A DNA stretch of 64,000 nucleotides, from contig OZ020270.1 in the NCBI GenBank assembly GCA_963971225.1, positions 21,153,689-21,217,688 of the forward strand, given 5' to 3'. Source of the DNA: Melieria omissa. Taxonomy: Eukaryota; Arthropoda; Insecta; Diptera; Ulidiidae. How positions within the stretch are numbered: the first letter of the stretch is position 1; each line of letters opens with the position of its first letter. Shown here one piece after another: positions 10,604 through 21,953 of this stretch. The position numbers and the translations under genes were made by a program. Under the pieces are notes generated by a model. That model did not search any database and was not told the origin of the DNA. It worked only from the letters and a program-made list of their open reading frames with translations.

Positions 10604-12055
10604 TCAAATATCTGCGTCCCGCAGATTTTCGGCTTGCTCCTTGTGCACACTTGTGAGGACTGCTGGTATTACGAATTTCCTCGTAAGCTTCCGCCATGTT
10701 AGGTATCCGATGGTTACTAGAGCAGCTACTATGCAAATATCCGTTAAAGCTGATACGCCGAACATTGCATCCAGGTTGTTGAGGCGTTTGATGTTTGACA
10801 AACTCAGGCCGTGAATATACCCAAGGTTGGGTCTAATTCCTTGCGACGAAACGTTAGCCAGGACAGGTGGTAGCAAATGTGATATGCTCAGCGTCTTTCC
10901 TGTAAATGTCACGTTTCCCACCTTGACCGTTTCGTTGTTCAGCCGAATGATGAAAGATCCCTCAAGAAACTTTGAAGAGTTCGTGCTGTGGACTTCACCC
11001 TTAAAGTTGGACAGGAACAATATATCATGGTCGATGAGCTCAATTACCTCATCGTGGTTCGGTTCGTAGTGACAAGGCGCATCTCCCCCTTTTACTAAGC
11101 GGGCAAGACAGCTAGCTTCTGGCACCCTTTCGAGGGAACCCATCTCGCATATCGTGGTGTTGCTTACTGTCACGCAATCGCCTGTGATGCCGTAAGTCTG
11201 GTTTCTGCTAACAAGTATCCTCTCATGTTTGATGCTAACCCTTCTCCTATTCAGCGTGGTGGCTTTTACCATTAGTACACGATATTGCTCCACGTCCACC
11301 TTGGGTATTGATAGTATGTAGAGAAGCATCGTACCGTTAGAGTATACAGATGGCGTCGTGTATTCAATGGCCTCTATCGCGTTTCGGTATGGTAAGGTAC
11401 TTTCCTCCCTAAGGATAAGCTCGACTTCTTCTCGGTTTAGGAGGTTGGTATTGACTATTCCCGCCTTGGCCATTTGGCATGCTCGGACTATTTCGTGAAT
11501 GTGTTGTTTGATAATTTGTACCCTTTTAAAATGTGCATCTTCCACAAGCTTCAGGCTAACTTCCCTTCCTAGTGCGTTGCTGGATCGTGTCAGGTCGTTC
11601 AGCCTATCCACTGCCCATCTCGTTGCGTTAACTAGTTCCTCCTTTATTCTGTATTGGCGGTTGTTGTTACTAATTATTTCATTCTGCGATTCGAGCAACT
11701 GATTCCAATCCGTCGCATCTGGGGAGGCTCCAATCCATTTCCAGGCGGAACCTATCCAGTTAATGGCCCTTCGGTTTCGCAGTTTACCTCCCTGTAGCTC
11801 ATTGATACGACGCTGGGCTTCACTGAGTTCGAAATTTATAAGCGATCTCGTTGGTTCATCCTTCACTTCTCGCTGAGAGGAACTTGTTAGACTCCTTAGT
11901 GCGTCGTCGATCAGGTTCAAGTTTACCACGTGAATCAGCTTAAAATGACCGTTGACAATCCATCCATCGCCCTGCTGTACCATTACCAAGGGGGTGTTGT
12001 ACGGGAAAACGTCGAAGCAACAAGCTCCAGAGATGAAAAGCAGTCTATTGTACAT
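10604..12055 (-). CDS. env: Envelope glycoprotein of element II
   Basis: The frame has 483 codons starting at ATG 12055. A signal-like stretch (RLLFISGACC) is followed by a surface domain and a furin-like RNRR at residues 93-96, directly before INWIGSAWKWIGASPDATDW, the probable fusion subunit. Several N-x-S/T sequons and a cluster of cysteines follow, then a transmembrane helix around residues 440-456 and a short basic cytoplasmic tail ending LRDADI. It is a gypsy/baculovirus F-like membrane fusion protein, presumably translated from a spliced RNA. The final codons coincide with the conserved hairpin before the polypurine tract. No break is seen. Confidence 0.9.
   Translation of the reverse strand: MYNRLLFISGACCFDVFPYNTPLVMVQQGDGWIVNGHFKLIHVVNLNLIDDALRSLTSSSQREVKDEPTRSLINFELSEAQRRINELQGGKLRNRRAINWIGSAWKWIGASPDATDWNQLLESQNEIISNNNRQYRIKEELVNATRWAVDRLNDLTRSSNALGREVSLKLVEDAHFKRVQIIKQHIHEIVRACQMAKAGIVNTNLLNREEVELILREESTLPYRNAIEAIEYTTPSVYSNGTMLLYILSIPKVDVEQYRVLMVKATTLNRRRVSIKHERILVSRNQTYGITGDCVTVSNTTICEMGSLERVPEASCLARLVKGGDAPCHYEPNHDEVIELIDHDILFLSNFKGEVHSTNSSKFLEGSFIIRLNNETVKVGNVTFTGKTLSISHLLPPVLANVSSQGIRPNLGYIHGLSLSNIKRLNNLDAMFGVSALTDICIVAALVTIGYLTWRKLTRKFVIPAVLTSVHKEQAENLRDADI
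10610..10626 (-). promoter_or_regulatory. Hairpin next to the polypurine tract of element II
   Basis: ATCTGCG-GGA-CGCAGAT on the minus strand is a perfect 7 bp stem with a 3 nt loop, followed by TTTGAAGGGGGGGC and the LTR. It overlaps the env 3' end. Confidence 0.75.
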
Positions 12056-12855
12056 ATAAATCAGTGTTAGCCTATTTATGTTCTAGTTACTCTTAATTTC
12101 TTAGATTCCCTACTTAAGAAGGCGTGTTTGCTTGTTCCTTAAATCTGAATTAAATTACTATAATTGTCGGTATGTTCGTCGATTTGTCAACCCTAAAATT
12201 AAGTTGAACATAGCTTAAATTTGAAACAAAGGGAGCTTAGGATTAAATTGAACATTTTTCCTTAGGATTACAAATTAAATTGAACATTGTTTAGAATTAA
12301 AAATTAAATTGAACATTGGTTAGAATTAAAAATTAAATTGAACATTGTTTAGAATTAAAAATTAAATTGAACATTGGTTAGAATTAAAAATTAAATTGAA
12401 CATTGTTTAGAATTAAAAATTAAATTGAACATTGGTTAGAATTAAAAATTAAATTGAACATTGTTTAGAATTAAAAATTAAATTGAACATTGTTTAGAAT
12501 GACAATATTGTAATGACCGTAATTATCCTAAGGTAAGTTAGCATACCACAATTTCCTTAGTGTTACTTAAGTACAAGCGTGTTAAGCATATTTAATTACT
12601 ATTAGATGCACGTCTTCTTAAAACTCCTTTATTATTTTAAAAACGGTTTATCTATTATTTTATTAGATTTTTCTCTTAATGGCATTTCCATTTCTTGACT
12701 TTCAACTTCCCATTTGAACAATTTTTTATTTTGTAAATTGTTCGGTGCTATTTTTATATTCTATGTGCTTTCTGCAGGGTGCTTGGTGTCATGATTATTT
12801 GGTTTTTTTTGTTTTGTTCTACCATCTTTTATTAGATAAGCCTTGCTGCCGAAGG
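12056..12855 (-). other. AT-rich spacer between env and pol of element II, with 29 bp tandem repeats
   Basis: About eight copies of a 29 bp unit (core AAATTAAATTGAACATTG) occupy roughly 12245-12500, with a GTT/GGTT alternation between neighbouring units. The rest is AT-rich without open frames. A splice acceptor for env would have to lie here; I cannot single one out. Confidence 0.75.
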
Positions 12856-15800
12856 TTAGTTTCTTACATGGGTTTTGTGGATTTTTTTCCCTGAGTTGGT
12901 TAATATGGTTACCCCGTTATCTCGTGCTACTGTTTCCTTCTTGTAACGCTTCTTGTGCTTGCCCTTGATTTGTTTGTCAAGCACAAAAACTACTTTTCCG
13001 GAGTCGTATTGCTTCGGCTCCTGCCTTCTTTCGTTTAATCTGGCGTTTCTCATTTCCTGATTCTTCTCTATTAAGGCCTTTACATCTTCGAGTACCCTTT
13101 CTCGAAAACCTGCTAGGTTTTGGTAGTTTATTCTACCTGCCCTGTTTAGGAAAATGTCCGCAGGTTTTCTATTAACTATAGAATGGACAGAAGTATTGTA
13201 TCGGTCTACCGCTATGTACACGAGTTCCTTTACCGAGGCTCTTGGGAGTTCCGTTTTTAGGCACCTATAAATTTCTAGCAGTGTTGAATGTAACCTTTCA
13301 ACTTGCCCGTTAACCTCACTCTTTTGGATTGGAGTTTGGTATAACTCGATACCGAGAGATCTAATGAAATTCGACACGGTAGGACTTAACAAGCCTCGCT
13401 CGTTATCCGTAACGAGGATTTTTGGCACTGTGAAAAAATGAATAACCTTTGTTAACTTTTCCCTCAACAGTATCGCGGACCGATTCTTTATATGAAATAG
13501 CTTCGCATATTTAGAAAACTTATCCAAACAACTAAGGAATTTACACCCCTCTACCTCAAACAAGTCAACATGAAGGATTTCACACGGATATGACGGTATT
13601 GGGGTAGGTTGGTATTTAGGTTTACTCGGGTGACGGTCGTACTTCTGGTACTTGCACGTCTCGCAACTCTTAGTGTAACTCCTAATTAAACTTGCCATAT
13701 GCGGAAAATAGTATTTTTCTAAAATTTGCAGTGCGTTTTCACGAGGGTTCCGATGGGCTCTTCGATGCTCAGCTTCGATAATCCCGCACTTTCGCTCTTC
13801 GCTTGTAACGTCCTCGACTAGTCTTTGGGTGATACGAATCCTGTACTTGGAGAAGTGTTTCAAGTAGACATTTTGCAGGAGTTGCAAGAGGCTCTCCGGA
13901 ATTTTAATTCCGTTAATTAGATTAGGGTTCAGAAACTTTTTCAGCGATTCGGTCAGGTTGGGTTCTGTGAAATACCTCATCGATACGTAATGGCGATAAT
14001 AACTTGGATGAGGTGATTCCCAAGAATGTAAGTCTATTCCAATTCTAAAAACAATTTGATTCTTAAACACGTTTAATGGGGCCTCCACGTGTGGTATAAG
14101 GTCGGTTGAATCTCGCAAAGCGCTATGGGCAGTAGCGCCTGTCGATGAAGACTCACTTGCGGTCACCGTTCGTGCATCTACTTCGTCAGCGGTTATAGTG
14201 CTGCATTCTCCCTCATCCGCAGTTATAGTACTGCATTCGCCTTCCGACGCAGTATCCGTACCCGAGTCAGCTAACAGATTCACCTGAGTCTGGAGCCTCG
14301 AGAGAGCATCAGCCACCACGTTAGATTTACCAGGTTTGTAAATTAACTCGTGGTTGTACTCCTCGATCCTGGATTTCCAGCGTTTCAATTTTGCATTATG
14401 ATTCCTATTTCCCAATGCAAAGGTCAAGGGCTGATGATCGGTATAGATCCGAATCAATTTCGCCCCATACAGATAGGAACGCAAATTATCCAGAGCCCAG
14501 ACTATTGCCAGCATCTCTTTTTCATTTGTCGCATAGGCTTCCTCAGTTTTGCTGAGGGATCGTGAAATGTACGAGATTGGCCTATCTTTTCCATTTTCGC
14601 CCTGTGATAGGACGGCACCTATTGCGTAATCAGAGGCGTCTGTAGTGAGGTTGAAGGGTTTTTCGAAATCGGGAAAGGCGAGTAAATCGCTCGAAATCAA
14701 CAACCTTTTTAGCATGTTAAAGGCTTTCAGACCCTCTTCGTCAAGAGTTATTGGGACTCGCCTGGAGGCGTTGGCTTTCACTTGGGCATGCTCGCCTCTT
14801 GTCAGATTTGTCAATGGTTTGGCCACCTTGGCGTAGTCCCTAATAAATTTTCTGTAATATGAGGTCAAACCCAGAAAACTTTTCAATTCTTTAAGGTTTT
14901 GCGGAGGGGAGATATTCTGTATTGCTAGCACCTTCTTCTCATCAGGCTTTATGCCCTCAGCAGTAACAATGTAACCGAGGAATTCAACTTCTTTCCTCAT
15001 AAAATGCGTTTTTTCCAGATTTACTCTTAAATTGGATTTGGCGAGTTTAGAAAGGACAATGTCGACGTTTTTAAGGTGTTCATCCTCATCCTTGCCATAT
15101 ATAATGATATCGTCAATGTACACATAACAAATTTTACCAATATGTTCTTTGAGAACATCGTCTATCATTCTTTGAAATATTGCTGGGGCATTTTTCAACC
15201 CAAAAGGCAGACGAAGGAATTCGTACTTGCCATTCATCGTTGAGAAGGCGGTCTTGGGTATGTCTGAAGTCTTCATGGCTATCTGATGGAAGCCCGACGT
15301 CAAGTCGAGAGTAGTGAAGTATTTTGCTTTGCTGAGGCTGCTTAGGGTGGAATTAATGTCCGGAATTGGGTAAGTATCGGGGATCGTGACGGCGTTTAAC
15401 CTTTTAAAATCAATCACCATGCGATACTGTTTCTCCCCACTTGGCTTGGGTTTCTTCGGCACCACCCATATGGGAGAGTTATACGGACTCTTAGAGGGTT
15501 GGATAATTCCCTCGCTCAATAATTCCTGCACCTGTCTTTCCACCTCCTCTCGCATGCAAGCTGGGTAAGGATAACTCTTGGTATAGATGGGCTCGGCAGT
15601 TGTCGTTTTGATTTCCGCCCTTATACTTGTTCCTATTATGTCTTTGTTATTTAGCGGACCAAACAGAATTCCATATTTATTGATCAAGCGTTTTAATTCA
15701 GTGAAGGACTTTGGTGGTACATCTGCATTAATCATTTCGCAGATGTGCTGCGACCTTTTCTCGAACAAGGGAATTTTGATGTCCGGTTTTAACAATAGTA

Positions 15801-16152
15801 GATTATTTTTGCGATCTATAACCGCCTCCAGTTCCTTCAACGTATCATCGCCAATGATTCCGTCGAAGGACGACAACCCCGGCAAAACATAGAATGTGAT
15901 AGTTGCATTGTTTCCCAATTTCTCAAAGAATTTACCCCGTACTTTTTCAGTGATTCGTATTTGACCCCCGGCGGACTGAACAGTAAACGGTTTAAGTACC
16001 TTCTCACAATTCTCGGACAATTGCGGACTTACAAAGTTCTTATTGGCACCGGTGTCTACCAGAAACTGCCGTGCTACTCCGCCCTTGGTAATATATTTTA
16101 TATATGGTACGCTGGATGACCGTCCATCATAAAATTTACCTGATCCTCGCAT
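12856..16152 (-). CDS. pol: Pol polyprotein of element II (protease-RT-RNase H-integrase)
   Basis: The frame encodes 1,098 residues from its first ATG, but it is open upstream to the gag overlap and is probably entered by a -1 frameshift at 16131-16137. The order is an aspartic protease with DTGA at 33-36; RT with LDLTSG near 283 and YIDD at 345-348; RNase H with TDAS, EKEMLAIVWAL and TDHQPL; a Thr/Ala/Ser/Glu-repeat linker (GECSTITADE twice); then integrase with an HHCC zinc finger and a D,D,E core (HVDLF, VTDNE, EVNGQVER). A basic C-terminal tail ends in GKKIHKTHVRN. Length and order are normal for Ty3/gypsy Pol. No internal break is seen, so it could be functional. Confidence 0.93.
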   Translation of the reverse strand: MRGSGKFYDGRSSSVPYIKYITKGGVARQFLVDTGANKNFVSPQLSENCEKVLKPFTVQSAGGQIRITEKVRGKFFEKLGNNATITFYVLPGLSSFDGIIGDDTLKELEAVIDRKNNLLLLKPDIKIPLFEKRSQHICEMINADVPPKSFTELKRLINKYGILFGPLNNKDIIGTSIRAEIKTTTAEPIYTKSYPYPACMREEVERQVQELLSEGIIQPSKSPYNSPIWVVPKKPKPSGEKQYRMVIDFKRLNAVTIPDTYPIPDINSTLSSLSKAKYFTTLDLTSGFHQIAMKTSDIPKTAFSTMNGKYEFLRLPFGLKNAPAIFQRMIDDVLKEHIGKICYVYIDDIIIYGKDEDEHLKNVDIVLSKLAKSNLRVNLEKTHFMRKEVEFLGYIVTAEGIKPDEKKVLAIQNISPPQNLKELKSFLGLTSYYRKFIRDYAKVAKPLTNLTRGEHAQVKANASRRVPITLDEEGLKAFNMLKRLLISSDLLAFPDFEKPFNLTTDASDYAIGAVLSQGENGKDRPISYISRSLSKTEEAYATNEKEMLAIVWALDNLRSYLYGAKLIRIYTDHQPLTFALGNRNHNAKLKRWKSRIEEYNHELIYKPGKSNVVADALSRLQTQVNLLADSGTDTASEGECSTITADEGECSTITADEVDARTVTASESSSTGATAHSALRDSTDLIPHVEAPLNVFKNQIVFRIGIDLHSWESPHPSYYRHYVSMRYFTEPNLTESLKKFLNPNLINGIKIPESLLQLLQNVYLKHFSKYRIRITQRLVEDVTSEERKCGIIEAEHRRAHRNPRENALQILEKYYFPHMASLIRSYTKSCETCKYQKYDRHPSKPKYQPTPIPSYPCEILHVDLFEVEGCKFLSCLDKFSKYAKLFHIKNRSAILLREKLTKVIHFFTVPKILVTDNERGLLSPTVSNFIRSLGIELYQTPIQKSEVNGQVERLHSTLLEIYRCLKTELPRASVKELVYIAVDRYNTSVHSIVNRKPADIFLNRAGRINYQNLAGFRERVLEDVKALIEKNQEMRNARLNERRQEPKQYDSGKVVFVLDKQIKGKHKKRYKKETVARDNGVTILTNSGKKIHKTHVRN

Positions 16153-17309
16153 TCCTCCTGCCGGTCGATCTCACTCTGTTCTTCCCCGCCAACAATGTTA
16201 AACATTCGCTGTTGTTTATTGGGATAATTATCTGAATAAGATTTCCTCTTATTCGAATGCGGTAGTTGCGAGGGTTGGCTGCCGGTAGGGTTCATCCGCC
16301 GTGTTTGGAAGGACCCATCAACTTCCATTGCTTCGGGAGGTTTGGTCGTGGTTTCCTGCCTAGATGGTGCTATTCCATTATCCCTCGTGAATGGGTTGAC
16401 ATATCGAGGGCCCGAATTACCCCGTGGTGGAAAACGCTCATTGGTGAAAGCGCGAGGACTACTATAGATAGGCCTCATATTTCTCACCTGAATCGGCGTG
16501 GGCAGATCCCTCTTGGAGAGTTGGTTTATCGGAACCGTCACTACATTTCTCGTTTGATTGTGGATCGGGAAATTGCGAAAATTTAAGTTTTGGATATCAA
16601 GGCAAGCGGTATATGCCTCGGGCAATGACTTCGGTCTCTGGACAATTATCATTTTCGATAATTCACCATTTAACCCCCTTATAAATACATCGAGAGCTCG
16701 GTTACGGTATGTTTCCATCAGAGCCCCAATCGTTTCCGCCGAGTAATTATCCGTTTTTACCTTATTTATAATGAGGGAGAATTGGTGATTCACCCTGGCG
16801 TAAAACTCGTCAAGCTTCAAGCTTCCCTGAGTCAATTGCCCTAACTGGTGTTCCAATGTCCGTATATCCCGTTTGTCTGCGTAGTGTAGTGACAAACACC
16901 CCTTTATTTCTGGCCAATCCTCGTCAAAAATGTTGTGCGATATTAGAGCGCTGTCTGCGCTTCCCCTGATCTTCCCACGTATACTTTTGAGGATGGCCCT
17001 ATATTTGGGATTCCCACGGATGATTTTATAATCATCCAGTATCCCCTCCACCGTATGTACCCATGACACATATTGCGCCGGTTCACCCTCAAAGACCTGT
17101 AGCTCTTTTACGCTATCCGGCAACCGATCAATCAGTGACAGTTCCTCCACCGTACTCGGCCCACGAAGCGGGGTTTGCTCTCTCGTCGCTTCACTAAGTG
17201 AGTTCCCCTTCTCTAGCTCGACAATTCGTCTTTCCGCTTTTTTTAGCTCACCCATAAGGGTAGCGACCGCCCCATTCAATTCAGTAATGGATTGGGCAAG
17301 ACCGTCCAT
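16098..17309 (-). CDS. gag: Gag of element II
   Basis: The frame has 403 codons from ATG 17309. An N-terminal coiled-coil-like stretch (SITELNGAVATLMGELKKAE) is followed by the capsid-like region, recognisable in all three elements by FEGEPAQYVSWVH, LSLHYADKRDIRTLEHQL and TYRNRALDVFIRG. The C-terminal part is basic and Pro/Ser/Arg-rich, and I find no CCHC zinc knuckle. RNA binding therefore probably depends on the basic region. It ends 55 bp past the first pol ATG, in the +1 relation that a -1 shift would resolve. Confidence 0.9.
   Translation of the reverse strand: MDGLAQSITELNGAVATLMGELKKAERRIVELEKGNSLSEATREQTPLRGPSTVEELSLIDRLPDSVKELQVFEGEPAQYVSWVHTVEGILDDYKIIRGNPKYRAILKSIRGKIRGSADSALISHNIFDEDWPEIKGCLSLHYADKRDIRTLEHQLGQLTQGSLKLDEFYARVNHQFSLIINKVKTDNYSAETIGALMETYRNRALDVFIRGLNGELSKMIIVQRPKSLPEAYTACLDIQNLNFRNFPIHNQTRNVVTVPINQLSKRDLPTPIQVRNMRPIYSSPRAFTNERFPPRGNSGPRYVNPFTRDNGIAPSRQETTTKPPEAMEVDGSFQTRRMNPTGSQPSQLPHSNKRKSYSDNYPNKQQRMFNIVGGEEQSEIDRQEECEDQVNFMMDGHPAYHI
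16131..16137 (-). promoter_or_regulatory. Candidate -1 frameshift heptamer, gag-pol of element II
   Basis: On the minus strand the gag frame reads GTA AAT TTT, giving the heptamer A_AAT_TTT at the start of the 55 bp gag/pol overlap. Elements III and IV have the same heptamer at the same place. Confidence 0.75.
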
Positions 17310-17627
17310 CGCGGTTTGAGTTACACAAAAGATTTAACGAGACGTACAAATAAACAATCACTCACCGTACCAACACCTTCCAGTGACCCACCTTCGCAGC
17401 AACTTGGCTTTTACGTAATCTGATCAGCACCTTCAGCACCCGCAGCACTATTTAATTTGATGATTAGACTTATCGCACTTACAACATCAACATTTCTGGG
17501 GAAAGAAAGGGAAAAAGGATTAGCGAAAGCTTTACCGTGGTCTTAAGGGAACGGCATCCTCGACCCCGAGGGGCGCTACGCATCGAGTCATTTATTGGCC
17601 AAGGAAGGGCTGTGTGGATCCTTTTTA

Positions 17628-17654
17628 GTCGCCGACAATCAGATTGAAGGCGAC
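17628..17654 (-). promoter_or_regulatory. Leader hairpin type 2 of element II
   Basis: GTCGCC/GGCGAC arms follow AGTAGGT on the minus strand and precede CTAAAAAGG. An inner CAAT/ATTG pairing extends the stem after a two-base mismatch. Confidence 0.65.
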
Positions 17655-18075
17655 CTACTGGGGCACAGCTTGCTTCACAGCAAATTTTGAGCACAACGCG
17701 ATCTCAGGCGTGTTCTTAAGTGAACGCCCGAAAGTGGCTGCCGTGATCATGGAGTGGTTGCCGTGTTCTTATGTGTACGACAGCGTGCACCCTATAGGGC
17801 GTACCAGGATCACTTCGGCGCCTATCGCAAGGCAACAAATTGCTAGCCGGTTTTGCGGTCGGATCGGGAGATGTTAGCAGGTCCTTGACGGCTTTACGCG
17901 AACTCCGTGGGTGCACATTTCATTAACCAATTGTTAACTTCACCATTACTTCTCGCTACCGACAGTGAACTGGTTTTTCAAAAAATTTTTTATTTATTTT
18001 ATAATCACTATTATTACTTTTTCTTATTTTATTGAGATCTGAGGGTCTTCGGGGTCACAGATTTATCTTCGTTAT

Positions 18076-18106
18076 ATCCTGGAGGGTCCCGTGGGAGTCG
18101 CAGGAT
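18076..18106 (-). promoter_or_regulatory. Leader hairpin type 1, copy 1, element II
   Basis: The stem ATCCTG/CAGGAT has the 19 nt loop CGACTCCCACGGGACCCTC (minus strand). Confidence 0.7.
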
Positions 18107-18168
18107 TTGGACGTATTTTTTTAAGGTGGACATATTTATTTATAGAACTTCTTCTCTCATTATTTTCC

Positions 18169-18201
18169 CAAGCTGGAGGGTCCCGTAGGAATCGCAGCCT
18201 G
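18169..18201 (-). promoter_or_regulatory. Leader hairpin type 1, copy 2, element II
   Basis: The stem CAGGCTG/CAGCTTG (one G-U pair) has the 19 nt loop CGATTCCTACGGGACCCTC (minus strand). Confidence 0.7.
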
Positions 18202-18403
18202 CTCCCTCAATTCCCATTTCACACTTTCACTAATCATTTCACTGTCGGTTTGCACTTGGTTCCTTTATCCTGCACACCACGGGAATTCACTACACTAGCT
18301 GAAAGGTGCGGCTTGTTTAGGCCTGCCACCTCAGCTGCACAAGAACACATGCAAAAATTCACGCTCCTTTTCCAGACCGAAGGAGCCCGCATTTTTATTG
18401 CGG

Positions 18404-18421
18404 GTCCCTGCTCGGGCGCCA
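18404..18421 (-). promoter_or_regulatory. Primer-binding site of element II, tRNA-Lys type
   Basis: TGGCGCCCGAGCAGGGAC on the minus strand abuts the 5' LTR. Confidence 0.9.
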
Positions 18422-18823
18422 GTTAAGGTCCGGCACGCCGGCCGAACCAAAAAATTAAAGTTGGGGCTGGCACACTGCCGGCCCATACAGTTAAAGTTGG
18501 GGCTGGCTACAGCCAGCCCATACTTACACGAATACTCGGCAGATTCCAAAGAAACTTTCAATTGTAGCTGCAGGTTTACAGGTCTTTATTTGTCCGCGTC
18601 CCAACTCAGACTAACACTACCTAAGCTTAATTCTAACTTATCCAGCCCTACTTAGCCCTAAGACTGCTGATTAGGCGATTCCCACGCTGGTGTCGCACCA
18701 GCAAGCTCCGGATGTTCGCCAGACGCACAGTCAGCAGCTTTAACACAAGACCAGCGCTGTTGTTGCACCTGCAACGCCTGCTGCAACGTCAGCGGTTTCG
18801 GTAGCGGAGCAGGGGTGTTAACT
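18421..18823 (-). repeat. 5' LTR of element II
   Basis: 403 bp, matching the 3' LTR at 10192-10594 apart from two bases that I could see. It ends TTAACT before TAATAATAAC. Confidence 0.92.
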
Positions 18824-18856
18824 TAATAATAACAATAATAATAATAATAATAATAA
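18824..18856. repeat. (TAA)n remainder right of element II
   Basis: Short TAA tract with one AAC, joined at 18857 to R4-B2. With 9797-10191 it forms the tract into which element II inserted. Confidence 0.95.
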
Positions 18857-20324
18857 TTTGGCATCTCAAAATGCAAAACGCTACACATTAATAAGGGAAT
18901 TTGGAAGGATGAAAACACAACAATCACAGTCAACGATGAAATAATGAGCAACCTAGAACAACATGAGACATACAAATACCTCGGCTTTCAACAAAATACA
19001 AAAATAGACCACAGCAAAATTTAAACCGAACTAAAACAAAATTACAATACTCGCTTAAAACAATTACTAAAATCATACCTCAACTTAAGAAATCTCTTTA
19101 AAGCAATAAACACATATGCCATAGCCATCCTGACATATTCTTTCGGGATAATAAACTGGACAAAAACCGACATTGAAGACCTAGAAAGACTCACCCGCAA
19201 ACAACTTACAAGATATGACAAATTACCCCCTAGATCGTGTACACAAAGAATCACCTTACCACGGAAATCAGGAGGGCGAGGGCTCACCGATATACAAAAC
19301 TTACACAATAAACAAATTATAAAACTAAGATATTACTTCCAACAAAGTGATGAACCCTTACGTGCTGCCATAGTTAAAGTCGATGAACAATACACACCAC
19401 TCCATCTCAGTAATCTGGATAAATAATACAACATACAATCAATAGAAGAAAAAAAGACACAATGGACAGGAAAGGAGCTACATGGAAGACACCCACACAT
19501 AATGCAAAGCAACAACATAGATAAAGACAACACATATACATGGCTTAATCGAGGTGAACTACAACCGGAAATAGAAGGACAAATAATAGCAATACAAGAT
19601 CAAATAATACCCACAAGAAACTTCCTCAAATATATAATAAAAGACAACACCATAACGACCGATAAATGCAGACGATGTAGCCTTCATACAGAGACAATAG
19701 AACATTTAATCAATGGGTGTCCGATGCTGACAGGAACACAATATACAGAAAGACATAATACAGCCGCAAAAATAATACACCAACTTATATCACAGAAATA
19801 CAAACTCACAGAAAACAACGACCCATATTTTAAATATAAACCTGAAACAATACTAGAAAATGACCACACTAAAATCTACTGGGACAAAACAATACCACAC
19901 AATAGACCGGACATAACACTCATAGACAAAACACATAAAATAACATACCTAATAGAAATTAGCATACCCAGTGACCACAACATCCAAAATAAATACGCCG
20001 AAAAAATAGAAAAATACCAACAACTAAAATATGAAGTAAAAAGGGTATGGAAACAAAATGAAGTACGAGTGATACCCTTTATAATATCCTCCACCGGCAT
20101 TTTACATAAAACTTTTATAGAAAACTTAAACCTGCTAGGAATACCGAAAACAACACACCACACGATACAGAAGTCGGTAATTCTTAAAACAGCACACATC
20201 GTAAAAACATTCCTAGGTGTGCAATAGAAGTGTCAAAATGGCCTGCAGCCGGCAATCTGCCGCCATGTTTGACTAAAATGGACCCTGCCTCGCGCGGTAT
20301 GCGGGGGGAAGAGTGACGTGGGAT
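18857..20324 (+). mobile_element. R4/Dong-like retrotransposon, family B copy B2
   Basis: Start of macro-unit 2. It begins at TTTGGCATCTC and has the shared TAA at 19022-19024 plus a second, private TAA at 19424-19426. The frame is then open to 20227 (knuckle and endonuclease). It lacks the 18 bp that marks B' and ends GTGGGAT before TAC/TAA. It is equivalent to B1 in unit 1 and B3 in unit 3. Confidence 0.88.
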
Positions 20325-20334
20325 ATAATAATAA

Positions 20335-20372
<38 letters not shown>

Positions 20373-20379
20373 ATACTAC

Positions 20380-20432
<53 letters not shown>

Positions 20433-20488
20433 TTAATAATAATAATAATAATAATAATAAAATTAATAATAATAATAATAATAATAAG

Positions 20489-20551
<63 letters not shown>

Positions 20552-20552
20552 T

Positions 20553-20585
<33 letters not shown>
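20325..20585. repeat. Composite TAC/TAA microsatellite
   Basis: Same TAC-then-TAA order as 567-854, including the TATTAAT and AAAATTAAT interruptions found there, which supports duplication of the whole block. Confidence 0.96.

Positions 20586-21953
<1,368 letters not shown>

Larger units (their letters stand above)
17310..18403 (-). other. Untranslated leader of element II
   Basis: About 1.1 kb lies between primer site and gag, with no coding sequence supported. It contains two type-1 hairpins, a degenerate third one near 18035-18063, and a type-2 hairpin. The long leader with repeated structures is shared with elements III and IV. Confidence 0.75.

Noticed and set aside
12245..12500. CRISPR-like repeat array
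   Set aside because: The units are contiguous 29 bp repeats without unique spacers, in a eukaryotic retroelement.
17644..17877. 77-codon plus-strand frame in the leader of element II
   Set aside because: It overlaps the structured leader of an element on the other strand and lacks homologous frames in other leaders.
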